Below, one piece after another: positions 46,647-60,145 of a stretch of 64,000 bases of DNA. The notes under the pieces were generated by a model. It saw only the letters and a program-made list of their open reading frames with translations. It did no database searches and was not told where the DNA came from. The translations under genes and the position numbers were made by a program. The stretch's first letter is position 1. Every line of letters begins with the position of its first letter. The DNA is from Deinococcus humi (GTDB lineage Bacteria > Deinococcota > Deinococci > Deinococcales > Deinococcaceae): contig NZ_JACHFL010000010.1 in the NCBI RefSeq assembly GCF_014201875.1, positions 62,001 through 126,000 of the forward strand, read 5' to 3'.

Positions 46647-46651
46647 TGTTC
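46647..46651 (+). repeat. Target site duplication, right copy
   Basis: TGTTC repeats the five bases at 31966-31970. Confidence 0.85.
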
Positions 46652-47554
46652 CTGGTCAACGCCCTGACCGCCTTCTTCACGCCCACCAACCAGGCCACGG
46701 TGCCCCTGGTGGTGGGTCAGGACGAGGCGGGGCCAGCGTTTGCGCTCTCAAGCGCGACCACCGAACTGATCAACATCATCGGCCCAGGTCTGGCAGGCGC
46801 GACTGCCGCCCTGCTGGGAACGCGGAACCTGTTCTTCGTGGACGCGGCGAGTTTCCTGCTCTCGGGACTGCTGATCCTGACCCTTCCGGCGCTGCGCGCT
46901 GCGCAGGGCGAGGACCAGCGCAGCACATGGGCGGGCATCCGGGACGGCACCGCCCGCCTGTGGCGCGACCCGCCGATCCGCTTTGCCCTGCTGCTGGAAC
47001 TGGTGGCGGCCATCGCGGGCGCACTGATCCTGGTCAACACGGTCACTCGCATTCAGGGCGATCTTCAGCTCAGTGAGGCCACCTACGGCTGGGTGATGGC
47101 GGCTTACGGCCTGGGCGCGACGCTCGCGTCGCTCGTGGTGGGGTTCGTGGGGAAACGCTGGCCGCGCACGCGATTCATTCTGCTGGGAGGGCTGATCACC
47201 AGTGTGGCGATCCTGCCGGGCAACATCGCGCCGCTGCCGGTCATTCTGATTCTGTGGCTGCTGGCGGGCGTCGGCCAGAACTGGGTGAACCTTCCCGCCG
47301 AAACGCTGCTGGCTGAACGCACCGAGGAGGCCGCGCAGGGCCGGGTGTACGGCGCGCATTTCGCCTGGAGTCACCTGTGGTACGCCCTGACCTACCCCGT
47401 GGCGGGATGGCTGGGGACGCGCGTGCCGCAGGCGAATTTTCTGGTCGGGGGTGGCTTGGCCGTGGCGCTGCTGGTGGTTGTGGTGGTCGCTTTGCGGCCC
47501 CAGGGCAAGGCAGGAAGCCCCGCTGCGGGCGGACCGGGCGCAGAATCCATCTAA
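46652..47554 (+). pseudogene. MFS transporter, 3' half
   Basis: The frame begins LVNALTAFFTPTNQATVPLV right after the target duplication and continues through the remaining MFS helices to a stop at 47554. It joins in frame with the 5' half at 31650-31970. GTG 46700 could start a truncated protein of 284 residues, which would lack the first third of the transporter and is unlikely to work. Confidence 0.92.
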
Positions 47555-47710
47555 CCCGCTCTCAGCGAACCGCGGTTGATCGCCGAGCGACGGAACAAGA
47601 AAAAGTCAGGGGCGCTTGCCAGCGCCTGGGCCGACTGACCCCTATACTCCCCGCACCGTATGGCCCCGTCTGCCAACATGGGTCCCGATGCGGGGGCCTG
47701 AGGTCAGGAC

Positions 47711-49039
47711 ATGATGGGATGCGGCACCCCAGCCCCCCGTCCGCTCTCCGTGACCCGCGACCTGCTGCTGGTCGCCTGGCCGGCCATCACCGAGAACCTG
47801 CTCCAGAGCGCCGTCGGCTTTGCCGACAGCTTCTTCGTCTCCCGCCTGGGTCTGGAGGCCGTCGCGGCCGTCGGCGTCTCGAACGCCCTGCTGCAGGTCT
47901 TCTTGGCGGTGGTACTGGCGGTCGCCACCGCCTCGGGGACCTTCAGTGCCCGGGCCACCGGGGCCAGGGACGCACGCGCCTTCCAGCAGGCCACCGTGCA
48001 GGCCCTGTGGCTGGCCGTCGCCGTGGGCCTCACCTGCGGCCTGCTCGCCCTGATCCTGGCCGGACCGCTGCTCACCGTCATGGGCGCCGCGCCGGAGGTC
48101 CGGGCCGCCGGAGAGCTGTACTTCCGCATCGTGGCCGTCCCCTCGGTGGTCATCGCCGTGATGTCTACCGCTGGGGCCGTACTCCGAGGATCGGGGGACA
48201 CACGCGCCGCCCTCACGGCAGGATTGTGAATGAACGCTGCCCACGTCGTCCTGGACCCGCTGCTGATCTTCGGCCTGGGCTTCACGGGCCTGGGCCTGGT
48301 CGGCGCAGGCGTCGCCACGGTCCTCGCCCTGCTGCTGCGGCGCCTCTCCCGGGCCGGGGCGCTCCCGCCCTCCTGGCGGAACGCCCGGCCCGACTGGAGG
48401 GTGCTGCGGCGGATGGCCCGCCTGGGCACGCCGAGTGCCCTGGAACGCCTGGCGCTGCGCTTCGGGCAGATCGTGTACTTCGGGCTGATCCTGCGCCTGG
48501 GCACCCAGGTCTACGCCGCCCACACCCTCACCGGCAACTTCACGCTGTTCGCCTCGGTCGCCGGGACGGGCCTCGCGGCGGCCACCAGTGCCCGCGTCGG
48601 ACAGCGCCTGGGTGCTGGAGAAGAGGGGGCAGCCCAGCGCTACGCGCGGACCGGCGTGTGGGTAGCCGCCGGCCTGATGACGGGGCTCGCGCTGCTGGCC
48701 TGGACCGCCGCGTTCTGGGGGGCCCACCTCTTCACGGGTCAGGCGCAGGTGGTTACCCTGATGGTGCTGGCCCTGGGGATCGACGTGCTGACCCAGCCTG
48801 CGACAGGAGTGGTGACGGCCCTGACTGCCACCCTGCAGGCGGGCGGGGACACCCGCTTCCCGATGTGGACCACTTTGATTGGCATCTGGGGGGTCCGGAC
48901 GGTGGGGGTCTACCTGCTGGGCGTGCGGTGGGGCCTGGGACTGGCGGGCGTCTGGCTGGCGATCCGGCTGGACAACTACTTGCGGGCGGCGGTGCTGTGG
49001 GGGCGCTTCCGGTCCGGGCGGTGGATTCAGGAGGTGTAG
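47711..49039 (+). pseudogene. MATE-family efflux protein split by an in-frame stop
   Basis: Frame 47711-48229 gives the first helices of a DinF/NorM-like MATE protein (LLVAWPAITENLLQSAVGFA, GAVLRGSGDTRAALTAG). A TGA at 48227-48229 interrupts it, and the same frame resumes at once with MNAAHVVLDPLLIFGLGFTG and runs to 49039. The total of 442 codons matches the family. A short in-frame gap is also likely after GVATVLALLLRR. It is either a nonsense pseudogene or two separately translated halves; the latter is possible since ATG 48230 directly follows the stop. Confidence 0.85.
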
Positions 49040-49562
49040 GGCGGGTCAGCTTCTTCTGCCCCAGCTGCGAATCTCAGCGGCGGCCCAGGGGCTGAGGTCA
49101 GTGCTCACTCAGCCCGACACCACGGCGTCACCCCAGGGAGTGTCGTCCGCAACCGGGGGTCCGGGCTGGCCACACGTTGGATTCTGCACGGCAGGAACAA
49201 GGACCTCTGGCCAACAACAGTTGTCAGGCGGGCAATGCGCATATCGACTGCCCTGCTAAGCCATGCCGATGGGGAGACACCGTGGTGGTCCACAGCATAG
49301 ACCACCTGACCCGCAACCTGAAAAATCTCCGGCAATCTGAACATCCAGCATGCAAAATTTGACGCTGTCTGCCGCCCTGCTGCTGTCCTTAGCTGTCGCG
49401 TAGACCAGCGTGAGAACTGAGATCGGGACGTCGCGACACCGTTTTGTGCTGCGCCCCGAGCGGTCTTTCTCCCCCTGGTGTTGGGGACGGCGAACTTCTT
49501 CAGAGATAGGGGGAGCAGTCGTGCTGGGCCGTGGAACGGCGGTGCGGCAGTGCACCTATGAC
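49040..49562. other. Intergenic region with resolvase scrap
   Basis: About 520 bp without an intact gene. It contains the serine-recombinase fragment at 49273-49338. The remainder, including an inverted-repeat-poor stretch around 49400-49550, could be the decayed end of a mobile element, but no terminal repeat was identified. Confidence 0.5.
49273..49338 (+). pseudogene. Serine resolvase fragment
   Basis: The plus frame reads GDTVVVHSIDHLTRNLKNLR, matching the conserved GDTVVVHSMDRLARNLDDLR core of Tn21-type resolvases. Nothing else of the gene remains. It differs from the resident TnpR, so it came from a different Tn3-family element. Confidence 0.75.
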
Positions 49563-50237
49563 TCAACGCGTTGACGCGTCAAGCCGCCGCCCCAGAGCTC
49601 CGCCGATGAACCACATCACGCCCATTGACACCAGCAGCAAGCCTGGCAGCCAGAGCCACGATCCTCTGACCGCGAACGCCCCCGTCACGGCGTACAGCAC
49701 CGCTGCGGGCAGGGAGCCGAGGGCCGCCGCCAGCCCCACCTGCCACCACGGTAAACCGGAAGTCCCCGCCAGAATCGCCACACTTTCCGCCAGCAGCGGC
49801 ACCGGGCGCGACAGGGTCACGGCCAGCAGGCCCCACCGCGCAATCCAGCGTTGTGCCTCCGCCTGGCTTTTCACCGGGACAAGGCGCGACAGCCAGCGTC
49901 CACCGTGTTGCCCCAGCGCCCAGCCAGCCAGCGAGGCCCCAACGCTTCCCACCAGGGACAACAGCGTCCCGATGGTCACGCCGTACAAGGCCCCGTAGGC
50001 GACCATCACCGCGCTCGATGGAACGGGCAGCGCCACATCGGCCACCAGCAGCCCCGTCCCGAGCAACGCGGCACTGCTTCCACCGCCCGACAGCCAGCGG
50101 GATGGGTCGGACAAGACTGGAACTCCCAGGGCTTCCACCAGCAGGAAGATCCCCCCCAACACCACCATCATGCCCAACAACACCAGTCCGTAACGCCTCA
50201 CCACATCCTCCAGGAGCTTGAGCCCACAGTGGAGCAC
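49563..50237 (-). CDS. VTT/DedA-like membrane protein
   Basis: The 224-residue protein has five or six helices and the VTT/SNARE-associated core (VALPVPSSAVMVAYGALYG, then SLVGSVGASLAGWALGQHGG, then LSRPVPLLAESVAILAGTS). DedA/VTT proteins act in membrane homeostasis, with members that flip undecaprenyl phosphate or move selenite. The exact substrate is unknown. A GTG around 50204 is an alternative start. It follows the lnt gene on the same strand with a 73-bp gap. Confidence 0.85.
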   Translation of the reverse strand: MLHCGLKLLEDVVRRYGLVLLGMMVVLGGIFLLVEALGVPVLSDPSRWLSGGGSSAALLGTGLLVADVALPVPSSAVMVAYGALYGVTIGTLLSLVGSVGASLAGWALGQHGGRWLSRLVPVKSQAEAQRWIARWGLLAVTLSRPVPLLAESVAILAGTSGLPWWQVGLAAALGSLPAAVLYAVTGAFAVRGSWLWLPGLLLVSMGVMWFIGGALGRRLDASTR

Positions 50238-50310
50238 TGTAGTGGATCTTGATGGGATCCTGGATCACTCCCCACTGTCTTCAGTCCAGCGTCCACGTCA
50301 TGGCTGAATC

Positions 50311-51783
<1,473 letters not shown>

Positions 51784-52616
51784 GATAGGGATAAGCGGAT
51801 GAGGAGGTCAGGCATGCGGGTAGGACTTTCGTGTGCCCAGGCGGCGGCGGTGCCCTCCGAGGAAGGTTCCTTGGGACCGGCCTCCATCAGCGACATTCAC
51901 TGAATATCCGGTGGCGTGCGTTTTCTCGAAGCATTTGACGCTGCTAGCCTACGAGAGACGCTCGCTAGACGTGGCAAAGCGAATTGGCTTCAACTGGAAT
52001 GAACCCCGGTCAGCAGGGACACCGACCACACTGCGAAGGGGCCCGGAGGCCAGGACCGCACCACCAGCGGAACACGGTGGCGAGAGGGCTTGGGGTCAGT
52101 CACAGCGCACCAGCCGACTGAAGTTGTCACAACCGCCTGACCTCTTGAATGGCCGGGAGTGCCTCTGCTCTGGCATGGGACGGCTGACCCTGAGGCAAAA
52201 CCTCATCCTCCCCTACACTACATATATGAATCTCTGTTCAAGCATGCCTCAGATTGAGCAAGAATGCTTGCAAAGGCGACAGGCTGATCTGCCGGGGACG
52301 CTCGAACGTTCATGCCTGCCTTGTGAAGGGCATCACCGGGGAGCGCGAGCCTGCCGCCTGAAGTAAAGGCAACGATACCAATCAGGCCAGCAGTGAGGAT
52401 CGCGGCACAGAAATATGCGGGAGGCAACGATGATGAATAACGTGGCGGTTAGACTCCTGAGAACCAGCGTGAAGAGGGCGGCTTTTCAGATGATTAGCAC
52501 GTGATGCCTGCTATCCCCTCCCTAAGCGCGGCGGCGCCGCAGCCCCAGGCCAACCGTCGGGGCGTCCCTTTCCTCATTGTGGAGAGGGGAAGAAATGCCC
52601 CACCTGAGAGTTGACT
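51784..52616. other. Long intergenic region, no confident gene
   Basis: About 830 bp. A palindrome TGAA-N6-TTCA at 52227-52240, inside ATATATGAA...TTCAAGCAT, looks like an ArsR/SmtB-type half-site pair. It overlaps the start of a 46-codon plus frame beginning MNLCSSMPQIEQECLQRRQA, whose Cys spacing recalls the N-terminus of ArsR/SmtB sensors, but no helix-turn-helix follows. A minus frame at 52218-52427 begins with a hydrophobic stretch of unknown origin. The region is probably the site of a decayed metal-sensor gene. Confidence 0.4.
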
Positions 52617-53186
52617 ATGACTAATTCATCCTTCTCCAAATCCACCCCTGCGCCTGCGTGGCGGCGCGCCGTTCCCCCGCTGATCGCGGCGGCGCTGGTG
52701 GGGGTGCTGGGCTACACGCTGCTCAGCCCGGCCAAGAATGCCACCACCGGCAGTCCGCTGATCGGCAAGGCCGCGCCCGCCTTCACCCTTCAGAGTCTGG
52801 ACGGCGTGCCGATCAGCCTGGCGAGTCTCAAGGGCCGCCCCGTCATCCTGAACTTCTGGGCGTCGTGGTGCGGCCCCTGCCGTGAGGAAGCCCCCCTCTT
52901 CCGTGAACTGGGCGCGGCGCAGTCGGCGGACGGTGCAGCGATCCTGGGCATCCTGTTTCAGGAAACCAAGGAGCAGAATGCCCGCGATTTCATTCAGGAA
53001 TTTGCACTGGCCTACCCCACTCTGAGAGATCCCGGCATCAATACGGGCGTCGATTACGGCGTATCCGGCATTCCTGAAACCGTTTTTATCGACAGGGACG
53101 GCATCGTCCAGTACATGGACCGGGGCGGCCTGACCCGCGAACGCCTGAATGTGGGCCTGAGGAAGATCGGCGTGAAGGGGATATGA
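52617..53186 (+). CDS. TlpA/ResA-type membrane-anchored thioredoxin (second copy)
   Basis: The 189-residue protein has an N-terminal anchor ([19 protein letters not shown]) and a thioredoxin domain with WCGPC in [13 protein letters not shown] and cis-Pro motif GIPETVFID. It overlaps ccmH by 4 bp (ATGA), so it works as CcmG/DsbE in cytochrome c maturation: it reduces the apocytochrome haem-binding cysteines via CcmH. About half of its residues match the copy at 16145. Confidence 0.93.
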   Translation: MTNSSFSKSTPAPAWRRAVPPLIAAALVGVLGYTLLSPAKNATTGSPLIGKAAPAFTLQSLDGVPISLASLKGRPVILNFWASWCGPCREEAPLFRELGAAQSADGAAILGILFQETKEQNARDFIQEFALAYPTLRDPGINTGVDYGVSGIPETVFIDRDGIVQYMDRGGLTRERLNVGLRKIGVKGI

Positions 53187-53779
53187 CACGGCGAATGGGA
53201 ACAGATCCCATGACCCCTCTCTCCTGGCGGGAGAGGGAACCTCGAAGGCAGCGGGGTGCGGAGGTAGTTCAGGGGCGCACCCGTCCTGTATGCATCTCCC
53301 GCTTCCTCTCCACCGCCTTCTGTCTTCTGATTTCGCTCGCCCACGCCGCTGCCCCCAGCACGGCCCCCCAGACCCTGCCGCCCGCCCAGGAGCAGCGCGC
53401 CGTCGCCATCCAGAAAAACCTGCGCTGCCCCCTGTGCGACACCGGGGAATCCGTCGCCGAATCACGCAGCGACATCAGCATCAAGATGCGCGAATCGGTG
53501 CGCGAGCAGATTGCCGACGGGCGCAGCGACTCGGAGATCTACACCTTCTTCTCGCAGCGTTACGGCAACTTCGTGCTGCTCGATCCACCCAAGACCGGGC
53601 GCAACCTGCTGCTGTGGGGCGGGCCGCTGCTGGCGCTGGCGGGCGGCGGCGCGGCGCTGTGGGCCTTCCTGCGCCGCCGGGGCACAGAGAATGCTGCGGC
53701 AGAAACCGCGCACGACAATGAACCGTACGACGCGTATCTGGATCAGGTGCGCCGGGACACGGGCGGTGGTGGGGCGTGA
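53183..53779 (+). CDS. ccmH: Cytochrome c maturation protein CcmH
   Basis: The 198-residue product has a signal-like helix ([15 protein letters not shown]), the CcmH motif [15 protein letters not shown] with the redox pair CxxC, the helical bundle [20 protein letters not shown] and a C-terminal helix. The first 38 residues are atypical: they come from a GC-rich hairpin sequence (CCCTCTCTCC...GGGAGAGGG, about 53214-53236), like a REP element inserted between the start and the signal peptide. No other start codon lies in frame before the signal helix, so this extended start is kept. Confidence 0.88.
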   Translation: MTRRMGTDPMTPLSWREREPRRQRGAEVVQGRTRPVCISRFLSTAFCLLISLAHAAAPSTAPQTLPPAQEQRAVAIQKNLRCPLCDTGESVAESRSDISIKMRESVREQIADGRSDSEIYTFFSQRYGNFVLLDPPKTGRNLLLWGGPLLALAGGGAALWAFLRRRGTENAAAETAHDNEPYDAYLDQVRRDTGGGGA

Positions 53780-53892
53780 TGCTCAGTGTGCTCCTGTTGC
53801 TCATGATCGGCGGGGCGGCGCTGTGGCTGGTCCTTGAACCCCTGCGCCGCGCCGCGTATGGCGAGCATTCAACGAGGACGGCGACATCTTGA
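53779..53892 (+). pseudogene. CcmI/CycH-like N-terminal fragment
   Basis: A 37-codon frame starts at the ccmH stop (overlapping TGATG) with one helix, [24 protein letters not shown], then loses coherence and stops. The position after ccmH and the helix fit the start of a CcmI-type TPR protein. Only the anchor remains, so the cytochrome maturation operon is truncated here. Confidence 0.6.
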
Positions 53893-54438
53893 ATCTTCCC
53901 GTGCAAGCCCACTGCAACACCGAGTTGGCGGAGACTTTCTTCGTGCGTCTGCTTGGGGACGATGTTCCTGAGGTGACTCCCACGGACACGCGCTGGAGCT
54001 CTGGGGCGGCGATGCGTGAACTGAACGTGCTCAGCCCGGATTCAAACGACGACAGCGAACTCGGGAATTTCGATGCCTGCACGCCTGCGTCTCGAACCTT
54101 CACCGCCAGACCCACTCCACTATCGCCGCCTTCAGACAAGGCCAGCAGTCCGGAGCGCTGCTCCGCTGGCAGGCAGCCCTACACCAGGTAGGCTGGGATT
54201 CAAGGCGCTGAATGGGCCTTTGCGGCTCCGATCAGGTAAAAGCTGCCAGAACCCTTAGCACCCTGGCCTCATCACCGCTCCGGCGATGGATCGCAGCCTG
54301 CCGTCCAGGCACGGCATGGATCACGAGAACATGTCCAGCATGAGCATTCCCTCATCCCCCACGATTCCCTGACCGGCGCCTGGGGCACCCAGGGTCACTG
54401 ACCTCCGTCCTCTCACCCCTGGAGATCACTTCCCGATC
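53893..54438. other. Intergenic region with coding scraps
   Basis: A plus frame 53889-54191 starts CNTELAETFFVRLLGDDV and may be a transposase scrap; it is not recognised. At 54286-54372 a short frame encodes a Met/His-rich peptide (HGMDHENMSSMSIP), like the metal-binding start of a copper protein. No intact gene is supported. Confidence 0.4.
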
Positions 54439-55791
54439 ATGCGACATAAATTATTCCATGCCAGCGATTATCAGCTTGTTCGCCGCGCGAGCCTCGTCGC
54501 GCTTCTCGGTCTGCTGTCATTCACGTATCTGACGGTGGCGTTCGCCAAACTCAGCACGTCATCCCAGCACTTATCGGCACGTCCCACAGTGATGCCTCGG
54601 GGGAAAATCCTGAGCGCCGATGGGCGGATCCTCGCAGCTGGATCTCTACAACAGCGTAGGTATCCTGATGGCCCACTCGCTGCGCAGGTGGTGGGGTTCG
54701 TCGGGACTTCCGGGGGCCTGGAAGGCCTGGAGCGCAGCTACAACGACCGTCTGCAGCGCGGCGAGGCGTTGACGCTCACCTTGGATACGCGGATACAGGG
54801 GGCGGTGGAGGAGATTCTGCTGGAGGCGTTGACGCGCACCGACGCCGAGTTCGCTTCAACCGTCGTGATGGAAACCCGGACGGGAAAGCTCAAGGCCCTG
54901 GCGTCCATGCCGGGCTTCGACCTCAACTCTTGGAAGCAGGTGCCGCCCGACCGCTGGCGCAATCGCGCGGCGCTGGACGAGTACGAGCCCGGCAGTGTCA
55001 TCAAGGCACTCACGGTGGCGGCGCTGCTCAATGAGGGCCGCACTTCCCCGGACACGACGTATGACACGCCAATGTGGCGCCGGGTCGCGGGGGCGACCAT
55101 CAACGATATCGTGGCCCACCCAGACCGCTTGAGTACGCGGCAGATTCTGCGCTATTCCAGCAATGTCGGCATGACGCAACTGGTGGAGACCGTGCCGCCT
55201 GAGATCCTCTTCCGCTACTTCAGGGCGTACGGCTTCGGGCAGCCGGTGAAGCTGGGATTGCCCGCCGGGGACGGCCTTGTGCGGGATCCTGCGGGCTGGG
55301 ACCCACTGTCGCAGGCGACCATGTCATTCGGTCAGGGGATGACAGTCACGACCTTGCAGCTCGTGGCGGCCTTCAACGTGATGGCGAATGGTGGGCGGTA
55401 TGTGGCACCGCGTCTGGTCCTGGGCGGGCCCGCCAAAACCCGCACCGTGCTGGGCGAGAGCACCGCCACGAGCATGCGGGAGATGCTGCACGGCGTGATT
55501 GATGAGGGCATCAAGACGAAAGCCGTACTGCCTGGATACCATGCGGGTGGGAAAACCGGGACGGCACAGGTGGTGGTGGATGGGCGGTATAGTGGGAAGG
55601 TGTTTTCCAGCACCTTTGCTGGTTTCATTCCGGCAGATCAGCCGCTGTTCACGGTCGCGGTGATGGTGCGGGGGGCCAAGCGCGAATATCAAGGTTCACA
55701 ACTGGCCGCGCCGATCTTCCGGGACGTTACGTCAGCTCTGCTGTCCTTGTACGCCATGCGCCCTAAAATCGAGCGTTCTCCTTCTCCTTGA
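54439..55791 (+). CDS. Penicillin-binding protein (FtsI/PBP2-like transpeptidase)
   Basis: The 450-residue protein has an N-terminal anchor (VALLGLLSFTYLTVAFAKL), a short dimerisation domain (PRGKILSADGRILA) and a transpeptidase domain with SVIK (Ser186, Lys189), SSN (240-242) and KTGT (from Lys372). These are the active-site motifs for peptidoglycan cross-linking. It is shorter than chromosomal FtsI (about 550-600), mainly in the N-terminal pedestal. It stands alone and looks functional. Why it is in this region is unclear; envelope repair under metal stress is a guess. Confidence 0.9.
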   Translation: MRHKLFHASDYQLVRRASLVALLGLLSFTYLTVAFAKLSTSSQHLSARPTVMPRGKILSADGRILAAGSLQQRRYPDGPLAAQVVGFVGTSGGLEGLERSYNDRLQRGEALTLTLDTRIQGAVEEILLEALTRTDAEFASTVVMETRTGKLKALASMPGFDLNSWKQVPPDRWRNRAALDEYEPGSVIKALTVAALLNEGRTSPDTTYDTPMWRRVAGATINDIVAHPDRLSTRQILRYSSNVGMTQLVETVPPEILFRYFRAYGFGQPVKLGLPAGDGLVRDPAGWDPLSQATMSFGQGMTVTTLQLVAAFNVMANGGRYVAPRLVLGGPAKTRTVLGESTATSMREMLHGVIDEGIKTKAVLPGYHAGGKTGTAQVVVDGRYSGKVFSSTFAGFIPADQPLFTVAVMVRGAKREYQGSQLAAPIFRDVTSALLSLYAMRPKIERSPSP

Positions 55792-56098
55792 GAGAGGCAG
55801 GAACGCTCTTGCCCAGTACAAGAACAGAAGAAATGCAGGGTGTACGGTAAGGCGAGTGGTTTGATTCAAAGGAATGGAGTCCCAAAGTGGTGAGGCAGGT
55901 CTGGAGTTCGTGACGGCGCAGTTCGGCCAGTTCCGCACGGCTTTCATACAGGCCGAGGGGCTTGCCCGCGTCCCCCAGGGTCAGGGTCACCAGGCCGCAC
56001 GGCTCGTCCCGGGCCAGGAACTGCAGAAACGTGCCGCCGGAACCGAAGGTCTCATCGTCTGGGTAAGGCACGATCACGAGGACCTTGCGTTGCGTCAT
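55763..56098 (-). pseudogene. PIG-L/LmbE-type deacetylase, 3' truncated
   Basis: ATG 56098 begins MTQRKVLVIVPYPDDETFGS, the zinc-binding signature of PIG-L deacetylases (usually HPDDE; here YPDDE, with His replaced by Tyr). Homology continues through AELAELRRHELQTCLTTLG, and ends near 55867, after which the frame is unrelated and overlaps the transpeptidase gene. About two thirds of the family length is missing. Confidence 0.8.
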
Positions 56099-56459
56099 TA
56101 CAGGAACATAGGTTAGGGGCACACAGCCTGATGAGCGTGCGTGGCGGCAGGCGAGCGCCAGGGGACAGAAGAGTCAGACCACCTCCGCTGCATTTCCTCT
56201 CGTGTCCGCGCTCCCGAACCGGCAATCCGTTTCCCCGCCCTTCCCAGTTCCAGGAGTCCTCAGGCCGATCCCCGTTCACGTCGGTCCCAGCCGTATTTGG
56301 GTTCCGTCACCCACAGCGATAATCTCCACCTCCCGGTTGATACGCCGGGCGGCCTGCGCTTGACTGCCCCCGATGACACCTCCGAACCAAGCGCACGTTG
56401 AGCCCATCGCTGGGGCCCCCCGGGGCGTTGACGATGAACAGGCAGAGGTGGGCAAAATA
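56099..56459. other. Intergenic region
   Basis: No gene is supported. On the minus strand 56400-56275 reads GGSQAQAARRINREVEIIAV, which looks like the C-terminal end of a lost gene. No repeats were identified. Confidence 0.4.
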
Positions 56460-56487
56460 AAGCGCCCACCCCAATAGGTGAGCGCTT
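56460..56487 (-). terminator. Terminator of the DUF2171-like gene
   Basis: On the minus strand AAGCGCTCACC...GGTGGGCGCTT forms a hairpin followed by TATTTT. Confidence 0.75.
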
Positions 56488-56503
56488 GAGCAACTACAGG
56501 GAT

Positions 56504-56749
56504 TCAGTTCTGGTGTTCCGGGTGAGGGTCTTCACTGAGCCACTGCTGATGCACCTGTTCGTGGCTGAGGTTCAAGTGGACATGTTCATCCACATGATCC
56601 ACCGCGCTCAACGGCAGCCAGTGGTGCTGACCGCTGTCGTCCCGGGTCAGCTTGATATATTCGCCGTCCACCCGGTCGACCACGCCATGATCCTGTCCGT
56701 CGGCACACTTGACTGGCATATGCTCCCTGATCTGATTCGCTTGTGTCAT
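56504..56749 (-). CDS. DUF2171-like small protein
   Basis: The 81-residue protein is a small beta-rich domain with IREHMPVKCADGQDHGVVDR and GEYIKLTRDDSGQHHWLPLS, ending in a His-rich acidic tail (VDEHVHLNLSHEQVHQQW). The pattern fits DUF2171 (PRC-barrel-like) proteins of unknown function. Its His content may allow metal binding. It is divergent from the zinc/cadmium operon and has its own terminator. Confidence 0.8.
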   Translation of the reverse strand: MTQANQIREHMPVKCADGQDHGVVDRVDGEYIKLTRDDSGQHHWLPLSAVDHVDEHVHLNLSHEQVHQQWLSEDPHPEHQN

Positions 56750-56818
56750 GCCTCACCGTACTGTCCTCGCCGCGGCAGTCCATGAAAACAATGGGCAAAA
56801 AGCTTTAGACAGAACTAA

Positions 56819-56843
56819 CATATGAACAGACATTCAGGTATAC
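56819..56843 (+). promoter_or_regulatory. SmtB/ArsR-type operator upstream of the P-type ATPase
   Basis: ATATGAACAGACATTCAGGT is a 12-2-12-like imperfect palindrome very close to the known SmtB operator (ATGAACAGTTATTCAGATAT). It lies 7-31 bp before ATG 56850, where repressor binding would block transcription. The regulator gene itself is not in the window. Confidence 0.8.
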
Positions 56844-56849
56844 TGCCGT

Positions 56850-59138
<2,289 letters not shown>

Positions 59139-59141
59139 GCC

Positions 59142-59390
59142 ATGCCCGACATCACGGTGTACACCGTCCCCAACTGCGCCGATTGCGAGGCGGTCAAGCG
59201 CTTGCTCAAGGGCCAGGGGGCCGCCTTCACCGAGAAGAACGTGCGGGAAGATCCAGCAGCGCTGGCAGAAATGCAGGCAACGGCGAACGTGCGGATCGCT
59301 CCGGTGACCGTGATTGACGGTCAGGTCTTTTACGGCTTCTTCGACGATCAGCGGCCCGGCATTCTGGCAGCGCTGGAAGGCGCGCAGTGA
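59142..59390 (+). CDS. Glutaredoxin-family protein
   Basis: The 82-residue protein has the thioredoxin/glutaredoxin fold with active-site CADC in VPNCADCEAVKRLL and the cis-Pro motif RIAPVTVID. It starts 3 bp after the ATPase stop and overlaps the ZIP gene. It may reduce thiols bound to soft metals such as cadmium, or supply a NrdH-like function; the operon favours the former. Confidence 0.88.
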   Translation: MPDITVYTVPNCADCEAVKRLLKGQGAAFTEKNVREDPAALAEMQATANVRIAPVTVIDGQVFYGFFDDQRPGILAALEGAQ

Positions 59391-60145
59391 GCCTCAGCGC
59401 CGCGAGCGCCCCGCTGAGTCAGATTCTGCTGCTGACCTTGATTCCAGTGGCGGCCACCATTCTGGGCGGCGTCATCGCCAGCTTCCGTCCACCCGGCGCA
59501 CGCCTGCGCAGTTTCGTGCAGCACTTCGCGGCGGGCGTGGTCTTCGCCGCCGTGGCTGGTGAACTGCTGCCCCAGATCACGGCGGGTCATCAGCCGCTGG
59601 GCGTGGTCATCGGCTTTGCGCTGGGTGTGGGGGCCATGCTCACCGTGCGCGTGCTCGCCGAACGGCTCGCGCCAGAAGCAGAAGAGGGACCGGCGGGTGA
59701 GGCCGCATCCCGCAGCGCCACCGGGTTGCTGACGGTGGTGGGCATTGACATTCTGATCGACGGCCTGTTGATCGGCGTGGGCTTTGCGGCGGGCGAGCGG
59801 GTGGGAACACTGCTGGTGGTGGCCCTGACGCTGGAACTGCTGTTTCTGGGATTGTCGGTGGCGGCCACGCTGGGCGCACGCGGGGCCACGAAAAGCCGCA
59901 CCATCCTGACCATCACCGGTCTGAGCCTGCTGGTGATCGTGGGGGGCTTGATCGGCGGCACGTTGCTTCAGGGGCTCTCCGGGCTGGCGCTGGAAATCGT
60001 GCTGTCCTTCGGCGCAGCGGCGCTGCTGTTCCTGGTGACCGAGGAGCTGCTCACCGAGGCCCACGAGGTCAAGGAAACGCCTTTGATCACCAGTGCCTTC
60101 TTCCTGGGCTTCATCGCGCTGTATCTGGTGGAACTGGCGTCATGA
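59387..60145 (+). CDS. ZIP-family metal transporter
   Basis: The 252-residue protein has eight helices and ZIP features: FVQHFAAGVVFAAVAGELLP (helix 2), GIDILIDGLLIGVGFAAG (helix 4 metal site, with Asp in place of the usual His-Asn pair) and ELLTEAHEVKETPL (helix with His and Glu). ZIPs usually bring zinc into the cytosol, but this altered binding site and the exporter operon around it leave direction and substrate open. GTG 59387 overlaps the glutaredoxin stop. Confidence 0.85.
   Translation: MSLSAASAPLSQILLLTLIPVAATILGGVIASFRPPGARLRSFVQHFAAGVVFAAVAGELLPQITAGHQPLGVVIGFALGVGAMLTVRVLAERLAPEAEEGPAGEAASRSATGLLTVVGIDILIDGLLIGVGFAAGERVGTLLVVALTLELLFLGLSVAATLGARGATKSRTILTITGLSLLVIVGGLIGGTLLQGLSGLALEIVLSFGAAALLFLVTEELLTEAHEVKETPLITSAFFLGFIALYLVELAS

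Noticed and set aside
47607..47622. GGCGCT-TGCC-AGCGCC hairpin as a terminator after the MFS gene
   Set aside because: The arms are short and no T-run follows on either strand.
55771..55808. GAGCGTTC...GAACGCTC as terminator of the transpeptidase gene
   Set aside because: The left arm lies inside the coding sequence, the loop is 22 bases and there is no T-run.
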